Both the position numbers and the translations under genes were made by a program. From contig NZ_BJDI01000003.1 in NCBI RefSeq assembly GCF_005405065.1, forward strand, positions 186,001 to 250,000: DNA of 64,000 nucleotides, read 5' to 3'. The DNA comes from Lactiplantibacillus nangangensis (GTDB lineage: Bacteria > Bacillota > Bacilli > Lactobacillales > Lactobacillaceae). Shown here in pieces: positions 22,662-30,348 of this stretch. Every line of letters begins with the position of its first letter. The first letter of the stretch is position 1. The notes under the pieces were generated by a model. That model searched no databases. It saw nothing but the letters and a program-made list of their open reading frames with translations, and was not told the origin of the DNA.

Positions 22662-23774
22662 ATGGACACACAGAAAAAGATCCATGTAGGCATGTTGTTT
22701 GGCGGGAACTCTTCTGAACATGATGTTTCGAAGCGTTCAGCTCATAATATTTATGACGCAATGGACAAGAAAAAGTATCAGATCGACTTATTCTTGATTA
22801 CGAAGAATGGGATTATCTTAAGTGATGCTGCGACACGCCGGGTCTTTGCTGGGGAACCAGAAGACAAAGTGGTCGCAGAAGAATTGCCGAAATTGGATAT
22901 GAGTGATCCATTGGCCCCAATCAAGAATTTGGCGGCGGCCAAGGATATTGATATCTTTTACCCAGTGGTACATGGGAATTTGGGCGAAGATGGGACCTTG
23001 CAAGGGTTATTTAAACTATTGAAGAAACCTTATGTTGGGAGTGGCGTATTAGCTTCAGCTGCCAGCTTTGATAAGGACATTACCAAACAAATTTTGACGC
23101 ATCATCATATTCAAAATACCAAGTATGTGGTTGTGACGCCCGAAAATCGGGAACAAATGACATACGCTTATTTGGCAGAACACGTTGGTAAGCACTTGTT
23201 TATCAAGCCCGCTAACCAAGGGTCGTCAGTTGGGATTCATAAAGCTGAGAACGAACAGGACTATTTGGACGGTTTAGCAGATGCGTTCAAGTATGATTAC
23301 AAAATCTTAGTTGAAGAATCAATCGACAATCCGCGTGAAGTTGAATGTTCAATTTTAGGGAATGAAGATGCCGTTGCTTCTAAGCTCGGTGCCATCGACG
23401 TCCCAAAGAGTGATACGTTCTATGATTACAATAACAAGTTTGTGGATGCGAGTGGGGTCACTTTCGAATTACCAGTTGATCTACCAGCTGATTTGACGAA
23501 ACGGATTCAAGACATGTCATTGGGTGCTTTTAAAGCGCTCGGTTTGAAGGGCATGGCGCGAGTAGACTTCTTAGTTTCTGAAGATGGCGAGCCATACTTG
23601 GGTGAAATCAACACGTTGCCTGGGTTTACCAACATTAGTTTGTATCCAAAGCTTTGGGAAGTTTCAGGGATTAATTATACTGATTTGATTGATCGGTTAA
23701 TCCAACTTGGCTTTGACGAGTTTAAACGTCAGTCAGAAATTCATTACGATTTTGTAGCGTTAGACGCTGAATAA
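22662..23774 (+). CDS. ddl: D-alanine--D-lactate type ligase
   Basis: A 370-residue ATP-grasp ligase that makes the D-Ala-D-X end of peptidoglycan precursors. GGNSSEHDVS, IKPANQGSSVGI and GEINTLPGF are the usual substrate, ATP and metal motifs. In FYDYNNKF the last residue, F260, replaces the tyrosine (Y216 of E. coli DdlB) found in D-Ala-D-Ala ligases. In Leuconostoc and vancomycin-resistant lactobacilli this Phe is linked to D-lactate use and natural vancomycin resistance, so the product is predicted to be D-Ala-D-Lac. The gene stands alone and ends at a strong terminator. Confidence 0.93.
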   Translation: MDTQKKIHVGMLFGGNSSEHDVSKRSAHNIYDAMDKKKYQIDLFLITKNGIILSDAATRRVFAGEPEDKVVAEELPKLDMSDPLAPIKNLAAAKDIDIFYPVVHGNLGEDGTLQGLFKLLKKPYVGSGVLASAASFDKDITKQILTHHHIQNTKYVVVTPENREQMTYAYLAEHVGKHLFIKPANQGSSVGIHKAENEQDYLDGLADAFKYDYKILVEESIDNPREVECSILGNEDAVASKLGAIDVPKSDTFYDYNNKFVDASGVTFELPVDLPADLTKRIQDMSLGAFKALGLKGMARVDFLVSEDGEPYLGEINTLPGFTNISLYPKLWEVSGINYTDLIDRLIQLGFDEFKRQSEIHYDFVALDAE

Positions 23775-23790
23775 AAACAGTCAGCTGTGA

Positions 23791-23830
23791 GGCGGTTGGG
23801 ATGAAAGTAATTTCATTCTGACCGCCTTTT
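23791..23830 (+). terminator. Terminator after ddl
   Basis: GGCGGTTGGGATGAAA pairs with TTTCATTCTGACCGCC across a 4-base loop, followed by TTTT. Confidence 0.85.
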
Positions 23831-23853
23831 GACTAATTCGGGGGGATGGGAAA

Positions 23854-25404
23854 ATGTTGGCACGCGGCCGACACAATTTAAGACTGGGGTTAGCTAGCCT
23901 CCAAGGTCCGTTTGGGTGCTGGTGGTTTGGTGGCCTCGGACTAGCAGTGGCAGTCAAGTGGCTCGGAATTCAAGTTGGCGGCTGGGTGAGCGGGATTGGT
24001 TTACTGGTGCTCAGTTGTTGGTTACCCTTGGTTGCTGAACGGATGGGGCCGCAACACTGGTCTTGGCGGCAATGGGGTTTAATCTGGGTGAGCCAACTCG
24101 CCTTGGCACTGCTTTGGTTGCCCCTTGGTTGGGGTGGCTATCTCGCGACGTTGCAAGCCAGTCTTCAGTTACCGGCTGACTGGCAAAATCACCTCTTTAT
24201 GACGCGGTATGATTGGTTGCCTTGGCTTGTGCCAATTTGGTTAGTGCTGTGGCTGGGGTCGTTTAAGTGGTTACCGGCTTGGCGCGCTCAACTGCGCCAG
24301 CCTACGAGTTGGCGCCAGCTATGGGTGACTGGTTGGCATCAGCGGTGGTGGGCAGTTGTTCGCCGCCTAGCCCGTTTAGGCTTGATGTTGATTGGTTGGC
24401 TAATCCTAGCGGTGGGCTTAGTACTTGTGACTGGTGGCTTAGAGCTGATGTCGGTGCCCGTGGGACGTGTGGCAGCCATTGTGAGCTTGACCGGGTTGCA
24501 AGTTGTTGGCTGGGTTATTTTAGCGGGCTGGTGGGCCGATTGGTTTGAACAGCCGTTATCAGTGGGCCAGGTTCGGCAGCACTGGTGGTTCGTTGGACTC
24601 AGTCTCCTAGCACTTGTGTTTTCATTGGGCTGGCTCCAAACGCCTCCAACGACCGCACCAGCCATTATTGCGCATCGTGGGGTCAATGGTGAAGATGGCG
24701 TTCAAAATACCACCGGTGCGCTTAAACGGACGGTTAAGGCGACTCGGCCGGCCATGGTTGAAATGGATATTCAGCCAACTGCCGATGCGCATTGGGTCGT
24801 GATGCATGATCCAACCCTGCGTAATTTGGCGGATCGCCCCGGACCAGTTCAAGCTTATCAACTGGATCAGTTAGCCGGCTTGCCTTTGGCAGAACATGGG
24901 CAGCACGGTGAGTTGAGTACTTTTGACCACTATTTGGCGACTGCCCACAGGTTGCGACAACCGTTATTAGTTGAAATCAAGGCGGTGGGCAATGCGGTAC
25001 AACTGATTTCACCCTTTGCAGATCGTTATGCTAAGGTACTTGAGCAACGCGGTAGTGCGGTACATTCATTGGATTATACGGTGATTGTTCGCTTGAAACA
25101 GCGCACGCAAAAAATTCGGGTGGGTTATATTACACCCTTTTATCTGACCAACTTTACGACCAATGTGGCGGACTTTTATTCGCTGCAGGCACTAACCATC
25201 ACGCGGGAACAACTCGCAGCGGCCAAAAGGTCAGGCAAGCCCGTCTATTTGTGGACTGTCGATCGTGGCAGCATGATGCAACGGCTAAGCACGATGCGAC
25301 CAGCCGGACTGATCACGAATCAACCCGGTCGGTTACGTCGGCTACAACAACAGCCGCAACATTATTATTTTTACCAGTTGATTAATTGGTTGATTAATTT
25401 ATGA
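23854..25404 (+). CDS. Membrane-anchored glycerophosphodiester phosphodiesterase
   Basis: A 516-residue protein of two parts. The N-terminal 265 residues or so are very Trp- and Leu-rich with about six to eight membrane helices (GDPD membrane domain). The C-terminal 240 residues form a GDPD barrel starting at IIAHRGVNGEDGVQNT, with the metal pair in VEMD and the catalytic histidine in VVMHDPTL. It would hydrolyse glycerophosphodiesters or lipoteichoic-acid-like polymers at the membrane. Its stop overlaps the start of a 35-codon frame by four bases (ATGA). Confidence 0.88.
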   Translation: MLARGRHNLRLGLASLQGPFGCWWFGGLGLAVAVKWLGIQVGGWVSGIGLLVLSCWLPLVAERMGPQHWSWRQWGLIWVSQLALALLWLPLGWGGYLATLQASLQLPADWQNHLFMTRYDWLPWLVPIWLVLWLGSFKWLPAWRAQLRQPTSWRQLWVTGWHQRWWAVVRRLARLGLMLIGWLILAVGLVLVTGGLELMSVPVGRVAAIVSLTGLQVVGWVILAGWWADWFEQPLSVGQVRQHWWFVGLSLLALVFSLGWLQTPPTTAPAIIAHRGVNGEDGVQNTTGALKRTVKATRPAMVEMDIQPTADAHWVVMHDPTLRNLADRPGPVQAYQLDQLAGLPLAEHGQHGELSTFDHYLATAHRLRQPLLVEIKAVGNAVQLISPFADRYAKVLEQRGSAVHSLDYTVIVRLKQRTQKIRVGYITPFYLTNFTTNVADFYSLQALTITREQLAAAKRSGKPVYLWTVDRGSMMQRLSTMRPAGLITNQPGRLRRLQQQPQHYYFYQLINWLINL

Positions 25405-25508
25405 AAGTCCATGACTGGAAAATGAGAGAATTAAAACTCGGAGAGGAAGTTAACGCCTTTCATTGTCGCAATTGTGGTGTGGTTTTGTTTGACAAATATA
25501 AACGTTGA
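25401..25508 (+). CDS. Possible 35-residue protein with a CxxC knuckle
   Basis: The ATG overlaps the preceding stop as ATGA, a common coupling layout. It encodes MKVHDWKMRELKLGEEVNAF followed by HCRNCGVVLFDKYKR. The HCRNCG knuckle followed by VVLF resembles half of a zinc ribbon, with only one CxxC pair. It could be a small real protein, a remnant of a larger zinc-ribbon protein, or chance. No dedicated ribosome site is clear. I do not recognise it. Confidence 0.35.
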   Translation: MKVHDWKMRELKLGEEVNAFHCRNCGVVLFDKYKR

Positions 25509-25664
25509 TTTGAACCACTTTGAACCGGTTTCGCTAGTCTGGTGACTCAGTTAACTTTGGGTAAATTAGTTCCGTTAACTAATCAGAAACCTGAATAATT
25601 ATTAAGTGACCTGCCACATCAAGCATGGTATAACTTAATATTAAATAAGAATTACTCTTATTTC

Positions 25665-25721
25665 TTGCGTATTATCACTTATCTGAATATAATAATATGC
25701 GTAATTGGTATTGTCCAATTA
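25665..25721 (+). promoter_or_regulatory. Promoter and palindromic operator candidate of the PlcR/Rgg-like gene
   Basis: TTGCGT (25665-25670) and TATAAT (25688-25693) are 17 bases apart. A perfect palindrome, TAATTGG-6-CCAATTA (25702-25721), lies at the expected transcription start. This would suit autoregulation. The remaining 25509-25660 and 25722-25863 are A/T-rich and otherwise unremarkable. Confidence 0.55.
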
Positions 25722-25863
25722 GTTAATATTGGGGTACTGATTATTTAATCGATGCTTGAGGATTGATTAGGTGTTAGCGACGGTAAGTTTGCGAGTGGGG
25801 TCGGGCTTAGCGGTGATCAAATTAGTGTTAGGTTGAGAGTAGTCGATAAAAGAGGGGTTTAAG

Positions 25864-26760
25864 ATGAGAATATTGGGAGAGAAAGTTCGGCAATTCCGCA
25901 AGCGTAAAGGCATGTCGCAAAAGGAATTGGCGGAGGGTATTTGTACCCAGGCAACGATTAGTTTAATTGAAAAGAAGAGCAAGATTCCGAGCATGAAAAT
26001 TATGATGAAGATTTGTAATCGATTAGGAATTCGGTTATCGGATGTCATTGTGGAAAATGATGATCAGTTATATCGGACTTTCAAAAAAATTGATTCTTTG
26101 ATTCGTCATGATCAGTTAGTCGCGGCCAATGAGGTCTTTACCAAAATTCGGCCGAAACAATTGCGGAGTAACACGGATAAGAAACAATATTACTATTACG
26201 AAGGTTACCTGCAATTGGTTTTGAGCGACAATGCGGATGAAGCGATTTTTAACTTTGGGATGTTATTAAATCAATTTGTAAAGTCAAGTCATGATATGTT
26301 TGCGATTTTAGCGACCTTGGGGACTGGTTTGGCCTATGAACGGAAACAATCGTACGACAAGGCCGAGATCTTCGTCAAGCAAGCCGTCGCAACGTTACAC
26401 ACGATGGATGCCCAAGCCATGCCAATCGGTGACGATGATTATTTGCAAAATGAGATCTTGATCTACGCGTCAGCGGCTCAGCTGTATGCTAAAATCAATT
26501 TCCCAGAAGAAGCGTTGGAATTGATCGACCTCGCGCTGAAAAAAGCGCAAGAAAGTCAGTCATTGTACTTGTTAGACCGACTTTACGCGCAGAAGGCCGC
26601 TAATGAAGTGGTCTTGAACAACATCGTTTCGGCGCATGATCATTATTACGTGGCGTATGCACTAAGTTTAGTGACGCACAATGATAAATTAACTCAGAAG
26701 ATTATTAAAGAAATGGCTGAATACCACATTGCTCCCTTGCAAGTGGCCAACGAAGCCTAA
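25864..26760 (+). CDS. PlcR/Rgg-like transcriptional regulator
   Basis: A 298-residue protein with an N-terminal XRE helix-turn-helix (residues 4-58, including MSQKELAEG and ATISLIEKKSKIPS). A long helical region of TPR-like pairs follows (about 70-290, with repeated Tyr/Ala/Leu positions). This architecture is that of the RRNPP group, which is often switched by short imported peptides. No peptide gene is obvious beside it. GAGGGG precedes the ATG. A terminator separates it from the next gene, so any link with the SdpI-like protein is only positional. Confidence 0.82.
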   Translation: MRILGEKVRQFRKRKGMSQKELAEGICTQATISLIEKKSKIPSMKIMMKICNRLGIRLSDVIVENDDQLYRTFKKIDSLIRHDQLVAANEVFTKIRPKQLRSNTDKKQYYYYEGYLQLVLSDNADEAIFNFGMLLNQFVKSSHDMFAILATLGTGLAYERKQSYDKAEIFVKQAVATLHTMDAQAMPIGDDDYLQNEILIYASAAQLYAKINFPEEALELIDLALKKAQESQSLYLLDRLYAQKAANEVVLNNIVSAHDHYYVAYALSLVTHNDKLTQKIIKEMAEYHIAPLQVANEA

Positions 26761-26769
26761 CTAAAAATG

Positions 26770-26805
26770 ACGTCCAGCCGCATCAGTCGCGCTGGACGTT
26801 TTTTA
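26770..26805 (+). terminator. Terminator after the PlcR/Rgg-like gene
   Basis: ACGTCCAGC pairs with GCTGGACGT, followed by T6. Confidence 0.85.
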
Positions 26806-26944
26806 GGCCACCGAATCAAAACGACCTAATGAGTGGTGGTCTACCGCTGAGTCGGCTATAATACTGCAACTAGTTAGTCCATGCTTTTGAGGTGTAAACA
26901 TTTTAACGTTTTAGTGCGAGCCAATGACCTTTGGAGGGATTGAA

Positions 26945-27526
26945 ATGGTTAAAAAATGGGGCGCCGTTGCTTTGGTGGGTGCGATCGACAGTGTGATTTT
27001 ATGCTGGCTTTGGGGGGCTTGGCATCATTGGCAATCACCACTGATGGTTGGGCAACAGCTATTAATTGTGATTACGGTGGCTTTTGCTTTGTCGTTCGTC
27101 GCACCGTTTTTATTAGCACAAAGTTTTCAATGGCAGCCGCACCAAGTGATGTGGCATTGGCTACTCGGCTGGTTAGGGTATGGGATTTTATTGCTAGTCG
27201 TCCCAGGCTGGTTTAAACCAGCTCAAGCCATTGAGATTGGAAATGGTTTTCTATGCAGTTTCTTCGGTATCTTGTGTGTTGACGCGCCACGCAATCGAAC
27301 CCTTGGCATTCGGGTAAGTTGGACCTATGCTTCCGAAATGGTTTGGCAGCGAACGAATCGGTTAGGGGGCTGGTTGTTGTATGCCAGCGGCCTGATTGGT
27401 ATTGGACTCAGTGCTTGGAAGCCGGTTGCCGGACCAGTGTTAGTCTTCATTCCTGTAATACTCAGCGGTGGCATTGCGCTAGGTTACGCTTATTGGTTAT
27501 CGCATCAGTCACATCTGTTTAATTAG
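26945..27526 (+). CDS. SdpI-like membrane protein
   Basis: A 193-residue membrane protein with about six helices. The segment NRTLGIRVSWTYASEMVWQRTN (residues 122-145 or so) followed by GG matches the conserved motif of the SdpI/YhfL family. The best-known member, Bacillus SdpI, gives immunity to the SdpC toxin and sequesters its repressor. No toxin gene is nearby, so the function here is unknown. I chose ATG at 26945 behind GGAGGG. A TATAAT at 26857-26862 suggests its own promoter. Confidence 0.72.
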   Translation: MVKKWGAVALVGAIDSVILCWLWGAWHHWQSPLMVGQQLLIVITVAFALSFVAPFLLAQSFQWQPHQVMWHWLLGWLGYGILLLVVPGWFKPAQAIEIGNGFLCSFFGILCVDAPRNRTLGIRVSWTYASEMVWQRTNRLGGWLLYASGLIGIGLSAWKPVAGPVLVFIPVILSGGIALGYAYWLSHQSHLFN

Positions 27527-27529
27527 CCT

Positions 27530-27584
27530 TAAAAAAGCATTCTGATGATCCTTCGATTGAAAGGTCGTCAGAATGCTTTTTAAC
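27530..27584. terminator. Bidirectional terminator between the SdpI-like and usp genes
   Basis: AAAAAAGCATTCTGA pairs with TCAGAATGCTTTTT, with A and T runs on both sides. It serves both converging genes. Confidence 0.85.
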
Positions 27585-27592
27585 TGGTTAAA

Positions 27593-28078
27593 TTATTTTT
27601 TCTTAGGTTTTGGTGCTGGTTTGTTAGCCAAATCAGTCCGAACGACGAGAACATCACAAACCGCCATCCGGGTAACGTATTCCGTGACCGAACCAATCAA
27701 CAAGCGTTCGACCGCGTTTAACCCAGTTGCACCGATCATAATCAAATCAATGCCTAAATCCTTTGGAACATCACGCGCGATAATGGTCTTTGGTGCGCCG
27801 TACTCGATCGAGTAATCGACGTTGTCCAAGCCTTCTGATTTCGCTTCTTCGACATATTTATCTAATGTCTTTTGGGCGGTATCGGTGACTTGTTCAACCA
27901 TGGTCGTATCAAAACTAGAAATGTTTTGGAATGCACGGGTATCAACGACGTGCACCATGTGAACGGACGCTTTAGGGCCATTTCGTTTGGCAACGGCGAC
28001 CGCCTTTTTAAATGCTAATTCCGCTTCGTAAGAACCATCAACGGGAACTAAGATGTGTTGGTATTGTTGTAACATCAT
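27593..28078 (-). CDS. Universal stress protein, UspA family
   Basis: A 161-residue cytoplasmic Usp-fold protein. The ATP-binding signature is visible as GATGLNAVERLLIGSVTEYV, preceded by MIG, so it belongs to the nucleotide-binding subgroup. HILVPVDGSYEAELAF is the usual N-terminus. GAGGGGTG lies upstream; I prefer ATG at 28078 over a GTG at 28084, which touches the ribosome site. Lactobacilli carry many Usp paralogues with roles in stress and acid survival; this one's role is not fixed. Confidence 0.9.
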   Translation of the reverse strand: MMLQQYQHILVPVDGSYEAELAFKKAVAVAKRNGPKASVHMVHVVDTRAFQNISSFDTTMVEQVTDTAQKTLDKYVEEAKSEGLDNVDYSIEYGAPKTIIARDVPKDLGIDLIMIGATGLNAVERLLIGSVTEYVTRMAVCDVLVVRTDLANKPAPKPKKK

Positions 28079-28149
28079 TCTCACCCCTCAATACTTTATA
28101 CTTATATTGTAAAGGTTTTCGTAAAAAATAAAAAGCGTTTTCTCTCAAT

Positions 28150-28425
28150 TTACATGAAACTGATGAGAAGTAAGCCAATTGCCATCATAATTAAACAGCC
28201 GCTAGCGAGGACTAAGGCAATGACGACGGTACTTTGATAGAAGATGGTGATGGCACCGCCGATTGCAACTAATAACATGAGACTGCCACCATAGCGCGCC
28301 ACGTGTTGGACGGTAGGTGACTGGGTGGGATCAAACGTGAGAAAACGTTTATTTTGGTGGCGAACTAAGTAATAACCAAGTCCGGCAGCGATTAAGGTGT
28401 AGACGAGTAAGAGTAGTGTGATCAA
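28150..28425 (-). CDS. Small three-helix membrane protein, unknown
   Basis: A 91-residue hydrophobic protein with three predicted helices (about residues 1-20, 46-62 and 66-90) and a charged stretch HQNKRFLTFDPTQSP between the first two. The TTG at 28425 stands 6 bases after GGAGGA, which decides the start. The frame stays open upstream to 28641, but that part runs through a palindromic repeat and is not protein-like. I do not recognise the family. It lies just upstream of usp on the same strand. Confidence 0.65.
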   Translation of the reverse strand: MITLLLLVYTLIAAGLGYYLVRHQNKRFLTFDPTQSPTVQHVARYGGSLMLLVAIGGAITIFYQSTVVIALVLASGCLIMMAIGLLLISFM

Positions 28426-28529
28426 AATGAGTCCTCCGTGGTTTTCCTGACTGTTTTTAGTGGCGCAGGTGGCGATTTGCTGAATCTGGGTGGCTATTTT
28501 CATACTGGGTGATTTGAGCTTGATAGCCG

Positions 28530-28645
28530 TAACGTGCTCGCGTGGACTGAGGCTTCCGCTTGCTACGCCAGTGACAGAATGCCTAGACCGCATTGTGTCA
28601 CTGGCTAGGCAATGCTCAGCAGCTCCCGGCCGGTCAAGCACTCAA
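28530..28645. repeat. Dispersed palindromic element, family C copy 1
   Basis: The core GAGGCTTCCGCTTGCTACGC...GGCAATGCTCAGCAGCTC flanks a strong hairpin, CCAGTGACA...TGTCACTGG. Related copies are at 40272-40397 (reverse), 40445-40505 (partial) and 42802-42917. It fills most of the gap between the small membrane protein gene and the 6S RNA terminator. Confidence 0.75.
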
Positions 28646-28648
28646 CAA

Positions 28649-28882
28649 AAAAGGGCCAGGACAAGTCCTGACCCACGGAAGTTGCCTTCCGAAAAAAACT
28701 AGTGGTGCCGTTAGTCGCCCTTCAGTATTGACCCGCTTCAAGGCAGGTGGGACCGGCTGTATAGCCTTCTAACTACCAAATGATAAGGCTTGTTATGATG
28801 ACTACCTAAAGCCAATCCCAAAGTAGTATTAATTGTTCGGCAACACTTTGTTTAGAGCAATGCGCACACCTTAGTAATTTCG
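28649..28882 (-). ncRNA. ssrS: Probable 6S RNA with terminator
   Basis: On the reverse strand TTGCAA (28912-28917) and TAGACT (28889-28894), 17 apart, start an RNA of about 230 bases with no frame. Its ends can close (GGTG near the 5' end, CACC near the 3' end). An inner stem GGGATTGGCT / AGCCGGTCCC carries a terminal hairpin AGCCTT...AAGGCT. A small ACCTGC...GCGGGT hairpin lies on the 3' side of the central bubble. The RNA ends with GGGTCAGGAC / GTCCTGGCCC and T6. Bacillus 6S-1 also lies directly after the rarA homologue yrvN. Shape, position and promoter fit 6S RNA. Confidence 0.7.
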
Positions 28883-28940
28883 ACTATTAGTCTAGCATAT
28901 TAAAATAAAAGTTGCAATGATTGTACTAGTGGTGCGAATG

Positions 28941-30221
28941 TTAACGGTTTCTTCGGTTAGCTTTTAATAATTTTTTATATTGCTCACCGAGTGCCGTTTC
29001 ATAGCGGCCGTTCGCCTTAGGCTGATAGTATTCCGCACCCTTGATGGCATCCGGCAAATATTGCTGGGCTACCCAATCCCCCGGGTGGTCGTGAGGGTAA
29101 ACGTAGCCGACGCCGTGACCGAGTTTGACTGCACCGGCATAGTGGGCATCCTTAAGATCTGCGGGAATGTCGCCAAAATGACCACTGCGAACTTTTTCCA
29201 AGGCCCCATCGATGGCGCTCATGGCAGAATTGGACTTAGGCGATAAAGCGAGTTCGATGACCGCGTTGGCGAGCGGAATTCGCGCCTCGGGTAACCCCAG
29301 CTGGTCTGCGGCTTGGCAGGCAGTGACGGTATGTGCGCAGGCGGCCGGATTTGCGAGACCGACGTCTTCATAGGCGATAACCATCAATCGTCGCATGATA
29401 CTCTTCAAATCACCGGCTTCAATTAAACGGGCCATGTAGTGGAGCGCGGCATTAGCATCCGAACCGCGAATGGATTTTTGGAAGGCTGAGATGACGTCGT
29501 AATGCGCATCCCCATCTTTATCAGCTGATAACGCCTTTTTCTGTAAACATTCCTCAATAATCTGTTGCGTGATGGTAACGCCACTCTTGTCATCAGGGGT
29601 TGAAGATAAGACGGCTAGTTCCAAGCCGTTTAGGGCACTACGGAGATCCCCATTGGTGGCAGTACATAAGTGATGCATTGCTGCTGGTTCCAGGTTCACG
29701 TGATAGTCACCCAAGCCGCGGTCGTTATCTGTTAACGCGCGGTTAACGGCAGTCTCGATATCGTCGGGGGTGAGCGGGTTGACTTGAAAAATTTGGGTTC
29801 GACTGCGAATGGCCGGATTGATACTGATATACGGATTTTCGGTGGTCGCGCCAATTAAAATGATGCGACCACTTTCCAAGTGTGGCAGTAGAAAATCTTG
29901 TTTGGTTTTATCCAAACGATGGATTTCATCCAATAGTAGGATGACCGTGCCACTCATCTTGGCCTCTTCTGCGACAATCTGTAATTGTTTTTTACTATCG
30001 GTGGCGGCGTTTAAGAGCCGAAAAGCATACTTAGTCGAGCCGGCAATCGCACTGGCGATACTGGTCTTACCAGTACCCGGTGGGCCGTATAAGATCATTG
30101 AAGAGAGTCGCTTGGCCGTGACCATGCGCGCAATGATTTTTCCGGGACCAACTAAGTGTTGTTGCCCAACGACTTCTTCGATCGTCTTGGGCCGCATACG
30201 ATAGGCTAATGGTTGTTGCAT
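28941..30221 (-). CDS. rarA: Replication-associated recombination ATPase RarA
   Basis: A 426-residue AAA+ protein of the RarA/MgsA/WRNIP1 family that acts at stalled replication forks. The clamp-loader-like core has RMRPKTIEEVVGQQHLVG, Walker A GPPGTGKTS (about residue 45), Walker B LLLDEIHRLDK and sensor 1 GATTENP. The C-terminal part (DAHYDVISAFQKSIRGSDANAAL and YEDVGLANP) forms the tetramerisation domain. AAGGAGGATG lies just upstream of the start. The 6S RNA follows on the same strand from its own promoter. Confidence 0.95.
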   Translation of the reverse strand: MQQPLAYRMRPKTIEEVVGQQHLVGPGKIIARMVTAKRLSSMILYGPPGTGKTSIASAIAGSTKYAFRLLNAATDSKKQLQIVAEEAKMSGTVILLLDEIHRLDKTKQDFLLPHLESGRIILIGATTENPYISINPAIRSRTQIFQVNPLTPDDIETAVNRALTDNDRGLGDYHVNLEPAAMHHLCTATNGDLRSALNGLELAVLSSTPDDKSGVTITQQIIEECLQKKALSADKDGDAHYDVISAFQKSIRGSDANAALHYMARLIEAGDLKSIMRRLMVIAYEDVGLANPAACAHTVTACQAADQLGLPEARIPLANAVIELALSPKSNSAMSAIDGALEKVRSGHFGDIPADLKDAHYAGAVKLGHGVGYVYPHDHPGDWVAQQYLPDAIKGAEYYQPKANGRYETALGEQYKKLLKANRRNR

Positions 30222-30348
30222 AGCATCCTCCTTCTGAAAAACTAGTCTTAATTATTATAGCATTTTCTCCTATGAGAACCGATTGACGCGTTTCAACATT
30301 GACCGATGGCGCGCCGTATGATACAACAAAATTATCAAGAGTATAAGG

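Noticed and set aside
26881-26943. A 20-codon frame (starting MLLRCKHF) upstream of the SdpI-like gene as a signalling peptide
   Set aside because: No ribosome site and no signal-peptide character. It covers the ribosome site of the following gene, so chance is more likely.
28426-28641. N-terminal extension of the small reverse-strand membrane protein to 163 residues
   Set aside because: It runs through a family C palindrome and lacks membrane or domain character. A TTG at 28425 with GGAGGA 6 bases away is a better start.
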